Part shown: in pieces, positions 25,701-33,800 of the stretch
How the letters are laid out: every line of letters starts with the position of its first letter
Position numbering within the stretch: the first letter of the stretch is position 1
Source: Ashinkailepas kermadecensis
Taxonomy: Eukaryota; Arthropoda; Thecostraca; Neolepadidae
Reading direction: 5' to 3'
DNA length: 64,000 nt
NCBI GenBank assembly: GCA_034440615.1
Contig: JAOTOM010002715.1
Coordinates: forward strand, 22,501-86,500
Made by a program: the position numbers and the translations under genes
Notes under the pieces: model-generated
The model's input: only the letters and a program-made list of their open reading frames with translations
What the model was told of the DNA's origin: nothing
Databases searched by the model: none

Positions 25701-27312
25701 TCAGCTCCTCGTGTTCCGAATAAATAGCCTTGTTCTCCTTATGACACATGGGGAATGGCCCCTGGGTAGACATACCTGGGGCATCACCCCTGGATAGACA
25801 CACGTGGGAAATCACTCCTGGGTAGACACACCTTTGGAATCACCCCTGGATAGACACACGTGGGGTGTATCATCCCTTGGTAGAAACACCTGGGGAATAA
25901 CCTCTGGGTAGACACAGCTGTGGAATCACCCCTTGCCAGACACACGTAGGGAATCACCCTCGGATAGACACAACTGGGGAATCACCCCTGGATTGACATA
26001 CCTGGGATGTATCATCCCTGCTTAAAAACACCTGGGGAATCAATCACCCCTTGATAGACACACCTGGGGAACTACCCCTGGATAGACACACCTAGTCCGT
26101 CACAGAGCCACGTCTCAGAATCTGCTGGAGACCGCTGGAAGCGACACCCGCCGTGGCGGCCGAAGGATGAACTTCTAGTGCGCCCCACTGTCCACAGGCG
26201 GTGTTGCCGAGTCTGCCGCTGCCGCTGCTATCTAGCGGAGGAACCTCAGACTCGCTGAGCGAGTACGGACCTCCGTCCGACTCTTCCATCATTCAGGTGG
26301 GCACAAGCTGCGGCCATCCTCACTCAGGTGGACATTTTCAACCGGGTCTGGCTCACCGGGGGATGCGGAACTTGGCGACTCCCATGCAAACGGGACAACG
26401 GGAAGCACCGCTTCACACATGTGTGGCCACAACGCATGTCGGGTTTCGCGTATCTCGTTGTCTCGTGTACGTGCTATACAATAATGCTATTGTTTGTCGA
26501 GCAGATAATCAAAAGTTCTCGCGAAGTCTGCAGACTCCATCTGTTCTTCAGCGGTGTGCTGGTCGGTTGGGTTTACAGTCACGGTTACGACTACGTCTTC
26601 CCGCTTCCGTATGCCAGTATGGGGGGGGGGGGGCGAGGAGTGATGAGGTCATGGGACAACGGTGGTGTAGCGAGGCGTGAGGCGTTCTTGTATCTATGTG
26701 CGCTTTCCAAGAGACGGTGTTGAGCCACGTCTCGCTGGTGAAATAGAAGCCTTGCCCCCTTACCTGAGAGCAGCCTTAAGTACGCTCACAGCCGGTGTGA
26801 GCCTTCGACTGCTGTCCAATGCAAGCGCACTCCTCTCTTTTCTCTCCTTGACCTCCCTCGTTCGACAGATTCTCTTCCTCGCAGAGCTGAAGCGAGAACC
26901 TACAATATTCTGATTCAGGTTCAGCTGTCCGTAAATGAGCTTGATCCGCCATTCCGCGGTGTTTTCCCGCCGGCAATACAGCGGTGTGGCGGGAAACACG
27001 TTCCGTAATACACCTGTGGCTGTGGGTATGCGATCGCCACGCTTCCCTCTGCGCCCGCCAGCACCGTGGCCTGCCGTGACCAGTGACCGCTTATCTTGAT
27101 ATCTGACCCTGACCGCTGACTGCTGACCTTGACTTCTGACCCTGACCGCTGACCGCTGATCTGCCGTGACCTCTGACCCCGACCTGTTCCGTCGGCAGCT
27201 GCCGGCCAACGACGCCATTGACCCGGTGTTTGTGCGGAGTAACCTGCCCAACGCCAGCCCCGACGGCACCCCCCTCATCGGGGACATCGGAGTGGCGGCC
27301 GACTACCAGTAG
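3798..27312 (+). CDS. Secreted glycine-rich, cuticle-like structural protein (seven-exon gene, whole span)
   Basis: The joined exons 3798-3812, 20458-21199, 24016-24363, 24684-24781, 25313-25501, 26198-26296 and 27199-27312 total 1605 nt, giving 534 residues plus stop. Every junction has GT/AG and a matching phase. Residues 1-18 form a signal peptide ([18 protein letters not shown], predicted cut before FF). Residues about 48-160 are Gly-Lys-Gly-His-His-Gly-Gly-Tyr repeats, about 180-245 are SYGPPSP repeats, and 254-368 are [17 protein letters not shown] repeats. The C-terminal 165 residues are less repetitive and acidic. Composition resembles arthropod glycine-rich cuticular, resilin-like or silk-like proteins. 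I see no Rebers-Riddiford chitin-binding consensus. The exact family is unknown, and an adhesive or matrix protein is possible. Confidence 0.85.
4555..4850. repeat. GTGTGCTGT-type imperfect simple repeat
   Basis: About 300 bp of CTGTGT/GTGTGCTGTGTG variants. Both strands show open cysteine/valine- or threonine/histidine-rich frames that are repeat artefacts. Confidence 0.9.
4990..5135. repeat. Short tandem triplication (~48 bp unit)
   Basis: Three diverged copies of a unit containing CCCTACATACTGCC and TGTGAACCACC. Confidence 0.6.
5622..5807. repeat. 25-bp minisatellite, about 7 copies
   Basis: The unit is GGGCAGGACACC followed by TCGATAGGCCCTC. Copies are nearly identical except the last. 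Confidence 0.95.
6330..6922. repeat. 37-bp minisatellite, about 15 copies
   Basis: The unit is CCTAAGTCCGCCCCACTG followed by CCCCCATTATCACCTGTCG. Two main variants (CCCCACTG and CCTCACTG, TGTCG and TATCG) are interspersed. A shortened copy lies at 6450-6480. Confidence 0.95.
7075..7172. repeat. G-run/C-run block bounded by CACTGGCGGATC and CCCCAGTGG
   Basis: A run of G (7101-7112) and a long run of C (7136-7156) lie between CACTGGCGGATCTAG and CCCCAGTGGCG. These ends resemble the terminal motif of the dispersed repeat at 7454-8231. It may be a short deleted transposon copy. Confidence 0.4.
7454..7742 (+). repeat. Dispersed repeat copy 1 ending in GGATCCGCTAGTG
   Basis: About 290 bp that recurs at 7940-8231 in the same direction (shared blocks CTCTTGCTGTAAGCAGAACT, CCTTTAAAATTGGAGATT and CAAAAGACACTATG, then a C-run and GGCCATGGCCGGAATGG). 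The 3' end reads GGATCC then GC(T/C)AGTG, whose complement starts CACTGGCGGATCC, a motif common at DNA-transposon ends. The family is not identified. Confidence 0.7.
7940..8231 (+). repeat. Dispersed repeat copy 2 ending in GGATCCGCCAGTG
   Basis: Second copy of the element at 7454-7742, diverged by substitutions and homopolymer lengths. The two copies lie about 200 bp apart in direct orientation. Confidence 0.7.
8446..8616. repeat. Dispersed repeat, copy 1 of a pair
   Basis: Shares ordered blocks (TTCTGAAAATTATT, AAAAGTTGAAG, TATTGGG, CATTG) with 10068-10236. It is diverged, so probably an old mobile-element fragment. Confidence 0.55.
10068..10236. repeat. Dispersed repeat, copy 2 of a pair
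   Basis: Same direction and same block order as 8446-8616, at roughly 170 bp. Confidence 0.55.
10674..10713. repeat. C-run followed by (CA)n microsatellite
   Basis: About 13 C residues, then about 14 CA dinucleotides. Confidence 0.95.
12080..12612. repeat. 43-45-bp minisatellite, about 12 copies
   Basis: The unit is GTAGTCACGGCATGGACACC, then CGCCCCAGTGAGATGACGTA, then GCAGG. Copies ending ACAGG instead of AGCAGG are two bases shorter. Confidence 0.95.
12612..12772 (-). mobile_element. tRNA-derived SINE (family A), truncated, minus orientation
   Basis: On the minus strand the head reads GCTCCGGTAGCTCAATTGG and TTAGAGCATC, an A-box-like D-arm, followed by GGGAGGGTCATCTGG and CTGGCCCGGTAAGG. 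The copy at 13577 matches in the same order. It is inverted relative to that copy, 800 bp away. Confidence 0.65.
13110..13450. repeat. 9-bp GGCGTCACT minisatellite
   Basis: About 37 units of GGCGTCACT and variants (GACGTCACT, GGTGTCACT, GGCTTCACT). It includes several full TGACGTCA palindromes. Open frames in it are artefacts. Confidence 0.95.
13577..13935 (+). mobile_element. tRNA-derived SINE (family A)
   Basis: The head GCCTCGGTAGCTCAGTTGGC then TAGAGCGCCGACTTG is tRNA-like with a good A-box. A weak B-box (GTTCGGGTC) lies near 13644. The body is GC-rich and the element ends in an A/C tail of AAACAAGCAAG and (AAAC)n. No clear target duplication was found. Confidence 0.65.
14440..14800. repeat. 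CAGTGTTGTGATGTTG-type minisatellite
   Basis: The unit is roughly 39-42 bp (TGTTGTGATGTTGCAGTG, TTGCTGTGTTGCAGCTATACAG), with about 8 copies, degenerating leftward into CAGTGTTGC repeats. Confidence 0.9.
15055..15295. repeat. ACACAACACAAAC simple repeat
   Basis: C/A-only imperfect repeat of CACAACACAAGCACAC variants. Confidence 0.95.
15322..15523. repeat. ~100-bp direct duplication
   Basis: Two near-identical copies (TGCAGTTGTTGTATCGGG to CCGTTGGCATGG) starting near 15327 and 15420. Confidence 0.9.
16062..17590. repeat. 23-bp minisatellite, about 66 copies
   Basis: The unit is GTGGCTGTATACCATCACAG then TAC or TAT. The 1.5-kb array yields open frames with a 23-residue period. Rare variants (CCAGCGAGG, CCAGCGCGG) recur at intervals, suggesting higher-order duplication. 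Confidence 0.97.
17918..18150. repeat. ~45-bp minisatellite, 5 copies
   Basis: The unit is GAGTGGAGGGAGGTTACC then CCACTGGACCAGTGG then (T)GGATCTGACT. Confidence 0.9.
18650..18800. repeat. ~50-bp minisatellite, 3 copies
   Basis: The unit contains CCGATGGTACGCATGTTAATG followed by CCACCCCACCCC. Confidence 0.85.
19005..19945. repeat. ~58-bp minisatellite, about 16 copies
   Basis: The unit is CACACACACTCGACACCGCA then CGGACCGCAGAGGTCACCAC then CGCTGAAGAGGCCACAA. Frames read from it on the minus strand (cysteine-rich) are artefacts. Confidence 0.95.
19985..20452. repeat. Degenerate tandem array next to cuticle-like exon 2
   Basis: Repeats of GTTGACAGATGGTGACGTCA, CTGGTGGTGGTGTCGTCG and ACTACGTTGAC with spacing of roughly 45-75 bp. 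It runs up to the acceptor at 20457, and its unit resembles the first bases of exon 2 (GGTGACGGCA ... GCGCTGGTGG ... CGTCGTCG). Confidence 0.8.
20458..21199 (+). CDS. Cuticle-like gene, exon 2 (rest of signal peptide, GKGGHH and SYGPP repeats)
   Basis: The acceptor TCCGCAG precedes GTGGTGACGGCA ([13 protein letters not shown]). The exon encodes residues 6-252 plus the first base of codon 253, ending GGAG before the donor GTGAGA. It contains a 33-bp coding repeat ([11 protein letters not shown], about 9 copies, near 20617-20935) and about nine SYGPP(S/I)P/S units (20998-21175). The histidine-rich block could bind metal or be pH-responsive, which is inference only. Confidence 0.88.
21625..21797. 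repeat. 43-bp minisatellite, 4 copies
   Basis: The unit is GCCGACAGATGGCAGCAGGG then AATTAGTGTCTGGCGTCGAG then ACC. Copies alternate between two variants (GACAG/GGAATT and GATAG/GGTATT), implying a dimer was duplicated. Confidence 0.92.
22118..23948. repeat. 1.8-kb (GTGGTCAGTGGC)n array in intron 2
   Basis: A 12-bp unit, GTGGTCAGTGGC or GTGGTCAGTGGT, mixed with 6-bp GTGGTC slips, filling most of intron 2 and ending about 70 bp before exon 3. All three forward frames are open for hundreds of codons because 12 is a multiple of three. It is not a gene. Confidence 0.97.
24016..24363 (+). CDS. Cuticle-like gene, exon 3 ([10 protein letters not shown] repeats)
   Basis: The acceptor ATTTTACAG precedes GAAGTGGACACGG. 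With the phase-1 base from exon 2 the reading is [12 protein letters not shown] followed by alternating [11 protein letters not shown] and GGGHS units, then [19 protein letters not shown]. The exon ends GCG before GTGAGT, again in phase 1. The alternative frames of this exon are alanine/valine- or proline-rich and do not join the neighbouring exons. Confidence 0.85.
24465..24565. repeat. ~34-bp tandem with TGACGTCA motifs (intron 3)
   Basis: Three copies of CAGATGACGTC(A/G)GGACAC, TTGCCATCAGC. Each holds a CRE-like TGACGTC(A/G). Confidence 0.7.
24684..24781 (+). CDS. Cuticle-like gene, exon 4
   Basis: The acceptor CCGTCAG precedes GATCGGGATATTCGG. With one base from exon 3 it reads [15 protein letters not shown] then [18 protein letters not shown]. 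It ends in phase 0 before GTGAGT at 24782. Confidence 0.8.
25230..25291 (-). mobile_element. ~58-bp mini-retroposon upstream of cuticle-like exon 5
   Basis: GATTGATTATCTGGGTTTAA then TGGCGCGCCAACCACAGGG then TAATTTTGCGCCCATC matches the short family described at 31368. The flanks CCCTGTCCCCATC and CCCTGTGCCCGTC may be an eroded 13-bp target duplication. Confidence 0.65.
25313..25501 (+). CDS. Cuticle-like gene, exon 5
   Basis: The acceptor CTGCTGCAG precedes GAGCTGGTGGACCAG. It encodes 63 residues ([46 protein letters not shown]) and ends CCGCAG before GTGAGG, in phase 0. The acidic, valine-rich, aromatic-spaced composition differs from the glycine-rich exons. A short retroposed unit sits about 20 bp upstream of its acceptor. 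Confidence 0.82.
25745..26098. repeat. ~28-bp minisatellite, about 13 copies (intron 5)
   Basis: The unit is TGGGGAATCACCCCTGGATA then GACACACC. Copies are diverged. The array ends about 100 bp before exon 6. Confidence 0.9.
26198..26296 (+). CDS. Cuticle-like gene, exon 6
   Basis: The acceptor TGTCCACAG precedes GCGGTGTTGCCGAG. It encodes 33 residues ([15 protein letters not shown], then [17 protein letters not shown]) and ends ATTCAG before GTGGGC, in phase 0. The YGPP motif echoes exon 2, supporting membership of the same protein. Confidence 0.8.
27199..27312 (+). CDS. Cuticle-like gene, terminal exon 7
   Basis: The acceptor CCGTCGGCAG precedes CTGCCGGCCAACGAC. It encodes 37 residues ending [10 protein letters not shown] and the stop TAG at 27310-27312. 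No clear AATAAA signal was found in the following 1.5 kb, so the transcript end is unknown. Confidence 0.8.
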   Translation: MPANDAIDPVFVRSNLPNASPDGTPLIGDIGVAADYQ

Positions 27313-30300
27313 ACGCCCGGCGCCCCTGCCTGCTCCCCTCCGGCGCTGCTGCACGGGCGGCTCAGGTGAGGACACCAGCAGCAGCAGCGGCGGTGTGTTC
27401 AGGCACCAGTGGTGCGGGGGAGATGCCAATTTGGCCGCCCCATGGGCTGGTCGCTTGTGTGTTTCATATCGTGTGCATTTCGACATATCATATCATGTTT
27501 GGACGTGTCGTGTGCTGTGACATTCGGCGTTGTTCTGTACACTTTTGTGGGAGCAAGTGGGAGTTCACCCGAATGTTTGGCTCCCCCCCAAGTAATTACA
27601 AGTCTTAACATGGAACCCTATGGAGCGTGTCCCAATCCATTATTTGGGCTTGCGAAATGCTTCCATGCACTGTGCCTCCTCCCCCCCCCCAATAATGTTC
27701 AGAGACGCCCCTTGCTGTGGCCAGACTGGTACCTGTCGGCACAGTCAGCAGTCAGCGCATCTGGACAGATGGATCAGAGCAGACCCACCTGTCGGGATTG
27801 TCGGGATTTACTTCCTACTAAGGGTAAACGCAGATGGGGCCCTGCCTAATGTTCCTCCCAAATGTTGTGTTTATAAAAATTCCCCCTTGAAAAATAGTGG
27901 TTGAAATCCGGAGGCTTTTTAATGGGGGCTGGCGGTCCCTCCAAATCCATTCGCTCCCTCTCGTATCGATCCTTCATTCAAATCATAGGCACGCGTCGCT
28001 GGGAGCGTGCTTGGTAGCGTTGTTGAGAGAGCCGAGATACGCAGACACCCTGCCCTGTACGTCACGGGCGGACCGGTACACGTGTCGCACCGCTGAGGCG
28101 CAGCGTCTGCGTTTCAGGTTCAGAGCTGTAGCAGAGCTCGCCACTACAGGGTTCACCGTGGAGCCGGCGGAGCACCGCCACTGTACTGCTCAGAGCGCTA
28201 CCGTATCCAGTGGCGGCCCGGGCCCACGGCCGTCGGGGCCCACCATTGCCACTGACTGCTGCCATATTGTGACTGTGTGCGCGCTCAATCGGGCTTGAGC
28301 TGGAATGCTGGATGAGGATCTGCGTGTGTTGTTGTTTCGCGACTGCTCGCCCGACCACTCGGTTTGCGTACCATTTTGCGGTACTTTGTGTTGGTTGTGC
28401 AACTGTTGTTTCGATTTAGGTGCATTTGCTTTGTGACTGGAACCTCGGCATATATCGCGACGCGCGTTCACTGAGCGAGTCTCTTTTCGAGATGAACATG
28501 ATGGATATGCCTAGATGCAAGACAGAATATGTGCGCATTGTTTGACCCATCATATCCCGAATGCGATCATGGTATAGACAGACGTTGTACGCTAATAATT
28601 AATGATTACCGTGTTACGTCTGACTGCATTCTGGTCTGCATCATTTTCATCCTGACGATAGCCATATAACAACAAAGCAGCGCCACCATATTGCGTTTTG
28701 ACGTCGCTGCTCTTCGGGGCAGTAGGCGAGTTTCCATTGGTCCTCATGTCTTCAAGGTCAAAAGTTGCCAAACCTTGGCCAAATATTGACAAAACGCGCT
28801 GGAGATGGCAGTGGTTACGCGGCGCGGATTTAGTGATAGTTTCCGGTGCCATTCAAACCTTGACTTATCCCAGCAACATGGCTGATAAAAATTTGCTATT
28901 AAACTACTTCTACAAATACGAATTCGTTGATGCGATCTTACATTCACCATTATTGTCTTTTCCAGCTCGCTGGAATCCTAGCATTGGAGAGTCGCTTGAG
29001 CAGACGTTCGCGGTAAACTCGCGTGCGAGGCCAGTTTGTGTCTGGTGCGGTGTTTTGTGTTTACTTGACCGACAATACAAGCCGCTGGAGGCGATATTAT
29101 CGCTTGTCTGCAATCACATCAGGCCACAATGACCGGAGGAAGGGGCGAGCACTACCACTCAGAATAACCTTGCCTTTTAGAACATCCCGATGAACGGAGC
29201 TTAGAAGAGCTATGAAAGTACGAGGTCCGCACGTTACAAAACTAGACCGCATGCACAACGGGAATGCCTGGCGAGTACGTGACAACTCGGCGATATTTCT
29301 GATCCATCTGACCTTACACAGTACCCCGGGCACCGAGCGAGTCTCCCGCCGCTGGTGGGCGGTCAGAAACACCGCTGGTGGCAGTCGGCTTATATTGCGC
29401 TAACTACACCAACCAATACGATGGCACCTGCACTCAGCAGAGCGCCACCTGCCAGACTGGCTCCCACACCGCACGCGCACCAGCCCGGCTGGCGCTGGTG
29501 CCACTGGTGCAGCAACACCAGCGGCACCACTGTCTCTCAGTCACACCGATGAGCGGAGCCAACATACAGAGACTGCTATAAGCCGACTACAGCGGCACAG
29601 GGCGACAGCCACAACAGCCGACGGCCACACTAAGCTATCCAAGTAGAGCCGTCGACGGTTCGAGCAGCTGGCAACGCGACCGCCTGTGGTCCGGAGACGG
29701 CCACGGCATCCGTCCGTCAAAAGTGTACAACACATCTCCACCTCCGGCGCACCGTCAGAGCCGAGCCGAGCCACCACGGCTCCCCAGGTCAACAGCGCCC
29801 ACCGTAGTCTCCAGGGACCACGACAGCCCCCCTCAGGGACTACAGTAGTCCACAGCACTGGTCAATCGGCTGCCGACGACTACCGTAGACACCGGCAGGG
29901 ACTAGCGTGTCCCGCAGGACGGTGGAGATCAGCAGCGACGGCCCCGGCGGTCGGAGGCGCCTCAGTGGTGGGCCGATAACCCATCGTGACGAGAAGGGTT
30001 CGGCAGCCGCTGGAGCGAGCCGCCGACGCAGCTGCCCAACTGCCGCCAATGCCGCTGTCGCAGCAGCTGCTCCAGCGGTTGCTCCAGCGGCTGCTCCAGC
30101 AGTTGCTCCAGCGGTTCAGTGGGGCTGTTCTCACACACACACACACACCGACACTTTGTACACACGCGCGCACCCCTCGGGCAACCGGGTCCGCATGCCC
30201 GGCTCCCCTCACTGTCCTCGCGTTCCGCTGGTGCGATCGTCTCCACTCTCTCCCGGCTGGTGTCCATCGCCACAGCATCAACAGCGGCACTCGCGGACAC

Positions 30301-30606
30301 CGTCCCCCCCCTTCCACCACCTGTTCACACAGTCCACCCCTCTGTGGCTCTGGCCCTGGAGCTGTCCCTGCCTCAGTCTCTGGCCGTGCCCGTACATGTC
30401 TGTATGTCTCTGTCCCCGTCTCCGGCTCAGTCTCTGTCCACGTCTGTCTCAAGCTCGGTGTCTGTCCTGCCGCTCGCCCTCCGGAGCACATGTCCGTGTC
30501 TCCGACACCACATCACGCCGGCTCCTCCTCCAGTGTGAGCACCCTGCCGGTCACCCTCCCCGCTCTTCTCTGGTCTCGCTGGCACCGTGGTCAGCTGGCG
30601 ACTCCT
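27313..30606. other. Intergenic region between the convergent genes
   Basis: Both genes end toward this 3.3-kb region. It should contain their 3' untranslated ends, but no standard polyadenylation signal was identified for either. Open frames around 29900-30800 on the + strand are antisense to the SF1 tail or GC-rich chance frames. Short CTGACC-rich sequence precedes exon 7 (27095-27180). Confidence 0.55.
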
Positions 30607-30849
30607 TTAGCTGGGAGGCGGCGGCGGCGGCGCGGCCAGCAGGTTCGGCAGGCCCGCCTGCGCCAACATGCTCAGGTCGGGCCTCTGCGGCTGTGGCGGC
30701 GGCGGAGGCGGCTGTTGCTGCTGCTGCTGCTGCGGCGGCGCCTGCTGTTGAGGGGGAGGCGGCGGCGGCGGCCCGCCGAACTGCTGCCACGACGTGAACA
30801 TCTGCGGCGGCGGACCGGACGGCGGCCCGACCGGCCGCGGCGGCGGCAC
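30607..30849 (-). CDS. SF1: SF1 terminal exon 13
   Basis: The acceptor TTGGGCAG precedes GTGCCGCCGCCGCGG. Encodes [20 protein letters not shown] runs, then [25 protein letters not shown] and stop TAA (30607-30609). A SINE is inserted immediately upstream of the short 3' splice region. Confidence 0.87.
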   Translation of the reverse strand: MPPPRPVGPPSGPPPQMFTSWQQFGGPPPPPPPQQQAPPQQQQQQQPPPPPPQPQRPDLSMLAQAGLPNLLAAPPPPPPS

Positions 30850-33800
30850 CTGCCCAACACGCGCCAGTCAGCACGGGGCGGGGATGGCCGAGTGGTTAAG
30901 GTGTTGAGCTGTGGTTGCCAGGGTCCCGGGCTCATCACTGGCGGACACTGCGCACATGTCCCAATCCCGCCGCTCATCGGCGAAACACTGTGGGCGGCGC
31001 CATTAACCGTGATCGTGCAAAAGTGCGTCGCGGAACACCCAATGAACAAACAAACAAACAAACAGTGCCAGTCAGCACATGTGTCTGCCACATACAGCAG
31101 CGGCACCACAACATCCTGCAGCCGTGCCGGTGGGTGTCGGAGAACACAACATTCTACCGCCGTAGCGATGGGCAGCGGCCGCAGGCTCTTAGGCCGCTCT
31201 TTCACGTCAAATAATTCGCCGAACGTTTAGCCAGCCCATCAGGTCAGGTGACACACAAGCAAGTGGTGCCCTTACCTCGCGCCGGGTCACACATCATCGC
31301 GTCTAGTCAGACAGTGCATTTAAATTCGGAAACTTGAATGGAAACGACACGAAATGGAAGTGTATGTTGATTGATTATTTGGGCTTAAGGGCGCGCCGAC
31401 TACACGGTCATTTGGCGCCCATATGGAAGTGTATGTATCATACGTCATATTGCACATATCATACGTCATATTGCACATTGTATGTGACCATACACTGTAT
31501 CCAGAGGTGCATCATGAGCTATCAGCTGACGGCACATCTGCGCTGGATGTTCGCACCACTGAAGTACCTTACTCCAAGTAAAGCTAGGATTGTTAAAGCG
31601 TTAGCCAATTACATGCATTTTGATATTCATCTGCACTTTCGATGCTAAAAAAATTGGAAAATCCAGGTATATCTGGCATCTAAATAGTGATACATTATTT
31701 GTGTAATAGGGTGGAATATACCATTTCCTGAACACAGTAGAAATCCTTTCCCGCAGAAGCATCGACACCCTGCACCTTGATGTGTGTTTGTGAAGCTATA
31801 TTGAGAAGTTGTGAACTTAAGATCCGATTGAAGGCTTTTAAAAACTAGTTTTCGTGATGACATCAGCTTTTAATGATAAAACCAGCAAACTGGTAGAAAC
31901 ACACAACAAAATTGGTGATGTTCACACTTTCAGCTCCAATTGTATATTTTTGTGTATTATACACATTGTATGTGACACTATACTAGACATACAAACAGGA
32001 CACCTTAAATACCTGAGAAAATCAAGGAAAGTAGTTGCGAGACCATTATTCGTCAAAACCGTAAACACACCTTGAGAGGTGCCGGGGAAGAGGCAGTGGG
32101 GAGGGGCAGTGTGGAGGGGCAGTGGGGAGGGGCAGTGATGTATGGGCAGTGGTGGAGGGGCAGTGATGGAGGGGCAGTGATGGAGGGGCAGTGATGGAGG
32201 GGCAGTGGTGGAGGGCAGTGGTGGAGGGGCAGTGATGGAGGGGCAGTGGCAGTGTGAGACAGTGAATAATTATTCGTGAAATAGGGTAGAATATACGACT
32301 TTCTGAGCACTGAATAGACACCATTTCCAAGGACGTTTGGACATCATGCTCGTAGATGTGTGCTTATGAAGTCTTCATGAATTGTTTCTAAGAGTAATTC
32401 GCGTATGAGTAGCATGCTTATGCTCACCATTTCTGATGATTACACAAGCATCTTGTAACACAATTCCAGATACCGAGATTATATATAATGTGGTGTGTTA
32501 AACAATGCAATCTGCTGATGCCATGACATTGCAATCGTTATGGTTAGCATAGGTATCAATATATTAGGTGTCCCCAACATTAAATTAGACCAAAAACACA
32601 CTGACCAGCATGCAGTTGGCTCAAAATTTAGCTTGAAGGACTGAAAATAGATTTTAATTGGCACGCTTCCATGGCAGATTGCCACATTGTACCGTACTCG
32701 TTTCGACATCCCACATCCAACGAAAAAAAAAACGTTATTTTAACACTGGTGTGAGAGGGGTGGTGAGGGAGTGGCAGTGTGGGGAGGGGCCTTGGTGGAG
32801 GGGCAGTGGTGGAGGGGCAGTGGTGGAGGGGAAGTGGTGGAGGGGCAGTGTGAGAGTGGCAGTGGGGGGGGGGGTGACCCACCGGTCCCGGCGGCGGCGC
32901 GTTCATTGACGGAGGTGGCGGCTGCTGCTGTGGCTGCTGCTGTGGCGGCTGCTGCTGCTGCTGCTGCTGCTGCGGCTGCCAGGGCGCGCGCCAGTTGCCA
33001 GACGGCGGTCCGCCCGCCTGTCCAGACGGGCCGTTGCCAGACGAGCTGGACGGAGGCGGCGGCCGGGACTGGGGGGTACAGTCGCCAGGTCAGCGGTGCC
33101 GACCGCCTGGCCACTGCTACTGGGGGTCAGGCCAATGGCACTGAAGCTCAGGTCAGCAGTACTAAGGATGCGGCTACTAACATCGAGCACAAAGGTCACT
33201 GGCACTGAAAAAGCCAGCTTGTTGAAATGGCGACGACGGTCAGAACAACACATCCGGGGTGGATTGTTATGTTATATTATTCAATTGGCAGACGACTGAT
33301 GATCTGATTGGTTGGTTATTGGTTTTACGACACATCGACCGTTGAGTCATGTAGCGTCACCAATCTCTCACGCCGATTGGTCGCGGGCGAAGAGTAGCGA
33401 CAGGTGAGACTCGAACCCACAACCTTTCGATTGTGAGACGAGCATCTTACCCCAAGACCACTCGTCCCCGACTGATGATCTGAGTCAGAAAGTAACGCAC
33501 ATCAGTGAACTCCGGGCGGCTAACGTTTTGGCCGCCCGGAGGCTCACCTTCGTAAGTGCAACACAATAACCGAGTCTAAGTGTGGCAAGACCACTCTCTA
33601 CTGGACCTCGCAGCCCTCATCGACGTTATATACGGTGCAGGGACAGCTGGTTGGTTATTGGAGTTTAGGGGCGCATCGACTACGTCGGTCATGCGGCGCC
33701 CATCGCAGGGACAGCTCACAGCAGTCTTTACCACTGACGACGGCGTCCTTCTTTAGGGTGCATAACGTTGAGGTCACAGGTCACACAGAGTCAAGGCCAC

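Noticed and set aside
29907..30797. A 296-codon + strand protein
   Set aside because: It overlaps SF1 exon 13 antisense, lacks recognisable domains and its composition follows GC-rich sequence and a CA run.
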